From an uncultured Eisenbergiella sp. (GTDB lineage: Bacteria > Bacillota > Clostridia > Lachnospirales > Lachnospiraceae), in NCBI GenBank assembly GCA_948960675.1, contig CARDPF010000172.1, positions 1 to 6,871 of the forward strand: a stretch of DNA of 6,871 nucleotides. The letters run 5' to 3'. Position 1 is the stretch's first letter. Each line of letters opens with the position of its first letter. A model generated the notes under the pieces. The model saw only the letters and a list, made by a program, of their open reading frames with translations. It was not told the origin of the DNA and ran no database searches. Both the position numbers and the translations under genes were made by a program. Shown here piece after piece: positions 5,176-6,871 of the stretch.

Positions 5176-6183
5176 ATGGCAAAAATTGGAATGATCGGCG
5201 CGGGAAGCTGGGGAACGGCATTGAGTTATCTTTTGTCCAATAACGGGCATAGCGTTACTGTGTGGAGTGCGCTGCAGGATGAGATTGAGATGCTAAAGAG
5301 GGATCATGAACATAAAAGCATGCCCGGTGTGGTGTTGCCACAGGAAGTAGGGTTTACCACAGATCTTGGGCTGGCGGTAGGGGATAAAGACCTTTTGGTG
5401 CTGGCAGTGGCTTCCCCGTACACGCGCAGTACCGCGCATCTTATGCGGGAGGCGGTATCCTGCGGACAGGTAATTGTCAATGTGGCAAAGGGAATTGAAG
5501 AGACATCCCTGCTTACCCTTTCCCAGGTTATTGAGGAGGAGGTTCCCCAGGCAGATGTGGCGGTGCTTTCCGGGCCCTCCCACGCGGAGGAAGTGGGAAG
5601 GGGGATTCCGACCACCATCGTAGTGGGGGCCAAAACCAAAAAGACGGCGGAGTTTATTCAGGGGATTTTCATGAGTCCGGTGTTCCGCGTATATACCAGC
5701 CCTGACGTGCTGGGAATTGAACTGGGTGCGGCTCTGAAAAATGTGGTGGCCCTGGCGGCGGGGATTGCGGACGGGCTGGGATATGGGGATAACACCAAGG
5801 CAGCCCTGATTACCAGGGGAATCACGGAGATTGCGCGCCTTGGCATCGCCATGGGCGGAAAGTTTGAGACTTTTTGCGGGCTATCCGGAATCGGGGATTT
5901 GATTGTTACCTGCGCCAGCATGCATTCCCGGAACCGCCGGGCAGGCATTCTCATCGGAAAAGGACATACCATGGAGGAAGCCATGGCTGAGGTGAAAATG
6001 GTGGTGGAAGGGGTATATTCCGCCAAGGCTGCCATGGCGCTGGCGGAAAAATATAATGTACAGCTTCCCATTATCGAGCAGGTAAATGCAGTATTATTCG
6101 GGGGAAAGGCTGCGTCGGAGGCAGTGCGGGAGTTGATGCTTAGGGATAAAAAAATCGAGATATCCGATGCAGAGTGGCAGTAA
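5176..6183 (+). CDS. gpsA: NAD(P)-dependent glycerol-3-phosphate dehydrogenase GpsA
   Basis: A soluble enzyme of 335 residues that reduces dihydroxyacetone phosphate to sn-glycerol-3-phosphate, the backbone for phospholipids and the substrate of PlsY encoded just upstream. The start at 5176 gives the family-typical N terminus, with the Rossmann motif GAGSWG (8-13) preceded by MAKIGMI. Further signatures are VAKGIE (103-108) with the conserved K105, GPSHAEEV (133-140), GAALKN (184-189) with the catalytic lysine K188, DGLGYGDNTKAALITRG (199-215), GLSGIGDL (235-242) with D241, and SRNRR (251-255). All expected residues are present and the length is normal. The 59-nt gap after plsY contains no clear promoter, so co-transcription is likely. 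Confidence 0.98.
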   Translation: MAKIGMIGAGSWGTALSYLLSNNGHSVTVWSALQDEIEMLKRDHEHKSMPGVVLPQEVGFTTDLGLAVGDKDLLVLAVASPYTRSTAHLMREAVSCGQVIVNVAKGIEETSLLTLSQVIEEEVPQADVAVLSGPSHAEEVGRGIPTTIVVGAKTKKTAEFIQGIFMSPVFRVYTSPDVLGIELGAALKNVVALAAGIADGLGYGDNTKAALITRGITEIARLGIAMGGKFETFCGLSGIGDLIVTCASMHSRNRRAGILIGKGHTMEEAMAEVKMVVEGVYSAKAAMALAEKYNVQLPIIEQVNAVLFGGKAASEAVRELMLRDKKIEISDAEWQ

Positions 6184-6194
6184 GGTAATGTCCT

Positions 6195-6201
6195 AAAGGA
6201 G
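6195..6201 (+). promoter_or_regulatory. Ribosome binding site for a TTG start
   Basis: AAAGGAG lies 7 nt before TTG 6209. The good match and ideal spacing support a non-ATG start in a short, 25-nt gap after gpsA. Confidence 0.8.
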
Positions 6202-6208
6202 CAAACCA

Positions 6209-6871
6209 TTGAAGGGAAAATGTAAAAAGTGTGGGAAACATTTTGATCTGGATGTATATAGCGGCCTCTGTCCCAAATGCGGCACCTATAACGGGCAGCA
6301 CGCAGAAGAAACGGACGTTTCACGCTATATAAGCGGCGGCTATCAGGGGGAAGAGGCACACAGGCAGCTGCATGTGCGGTATGGGGATACCGGACACCAA
6401 ACAAAAAGGGCGGATCCGGCTCCCATCCTGCCACAGGGGAAACGGCAGGATGGTCAGGTCTCTAAAAGCAAAATTCCCCTTTATCCGTTGGTTATGGTTC
6501 TTTTGCTTATATTGGTTCCCCTCTGTTCGGAAGCCGTCTATAAAAATTGGGAAAAGCAATATACAAAGCAGCTTTTGGAAAAAGAGGTGGCAATCTTGCA
6601 GGAATCTGCCGAAGGTTTCCTGCTATTTGACAGGGAGCCTTTGGAATCTTCTGTGCGCTTTGAGGTTCTTGGGGCAAAAGTGCTGCGTATGGAAGAATTG
6701 GACGGGGGAGAGATGGCGCTGGCAGTGGTCAAGGCGCGGGTATCGGGCGAAGGCTACAATTTTGATGCCAGAATCAATCAGGTTGCCTTGGAGTATACCT
6801 ATGAAGGGGAACATTTTTACCGGGAAATGCTGTCTTCTTATGATTTGGATGAATACATGGACAAAACCGGC
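6209..6871 (+). CDS. Unrecognised zinc-ribbon, single-pass membrane protein (3' end outside window)
   Basis: An open frame of 221 codons without a stop to the window edge, so the protein is longer than seen. It starts with TTG behind a strong ribosome binding site. Residues 5-24 form a zinc ribbon, CX2C-X12-CX2C (C5, C8, C21, C24, in KCKKCGKHF and LCPKCGTYNG). A hydrophilic, low-complexity linker follows (about 26-88). One hydrophobic helix lies at ~89-106 (PLYPLVMVLLLILVPL), then a mixed domain with a possible coiled start (NWEKQYTKQLLEKEV, 113-127) and beta-rich segments. With lysines before the helix and no signal peptide, the topology is probably ribbon in the cytoplasm and the C-terminal domain outside. 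Similar zinc-ribbon plus single-helix proteins of unknown role are common in Firmicutes. I do not recognise a specific family and assign no function. It likely belongs to the gpsA transcript. Confidence 0.85.
   Translation, partial: MKGKCKKCGKHFDLDVYSGLCPKCGTYNGQHAEETDVSRYISGGYQGEEAHRQLHVRYGDTGHQTKRADPAPILPQGKRQDGQVSKSKIPLYPLVMVLLLILVPLCSEAVYKNWEKQYTKQLLEKEVAILQESAEGFLLFDREPLESSVRFEVLGAKVLRMEELDGGEMALAVVKARVSGEGYNFDARINQVALEYTYEGEHFYREMLSSYDLDEYMDKTG

Noticed and set aside
5658..6434. 258-codon minus-strand open frame
   Set aside because: Antisense of gpsA and the zinc-ribbon gene, Ser/Pro/Arg-rich, no motif or ribosome binding site.

Overview
This window looks like a piece of core chromosome from an anaerobic Gram-positive Firmicute, most likely Lachnospiraceae (Clostridium cluster XIVa). 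That placement is inferred from protein character and gene order, not from a database search. The main clues are a long ~395-residue PRPP synthetase, a DUF512 radical-SAM protein directly upstream of der, the order der-plsY-gpsA, strong AGGAGG-type ribosome binding sites and moderate GC. I see no phage, transposase, CRISPR, defence, tRNA or rRNA gene.

Layout. Positions 1-307 hold no credible gene. They are dominated by a very long interrupted inverted repeat at 34-228, able to form about 74 base pairs around a 20-nt loop. The gene for ribose-phosphate pyrophosphokinase (prs) runs leftward from 1495 to 308. A compact divergent promoter region (1496-1650) separates it from a rightward gene cluster: a PDZ-like/radical-SAM/DUF512 protein (1651-2991), the ribosome-assembly GTPase Der (3108-4451), the acyltransferase PlsY (4448-5116), glycerol-3-phosphate dehydrogenase GpsA (5176-6183), and the start of an unrecognised zinc-ribbon membrane protein (6209 to the window end). 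The last gene starts with TTG and runs off the window.

How the genes work together. GpsA makes sn-glycerol-3-phosphate from dihydroxyacetone phosphate, and PlsY acylates it to lysophosphatidic acid, so the two form the entry to phospholipid synthesis. Der acts in 50S subunit maturation and is translationally coupled to plsY by an ATGA overlap. PRPP synthetase feeds nucleotide, histidine and tryptophan synthesis from its own divergent promoter. The cluster therefore groups growth-linked functions.

The non-coding parts are the least ordinary. They are the 195-bp near-palindrome beyond prs; a 16-bp perfect palindrome plus a third copy of its half-site placed over the prs promoter; and a 116-nt gap before der containing competing inverted repeats. 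I found no convincing new multi-gene system; the long hairpin is the best candidate for something undescribed.
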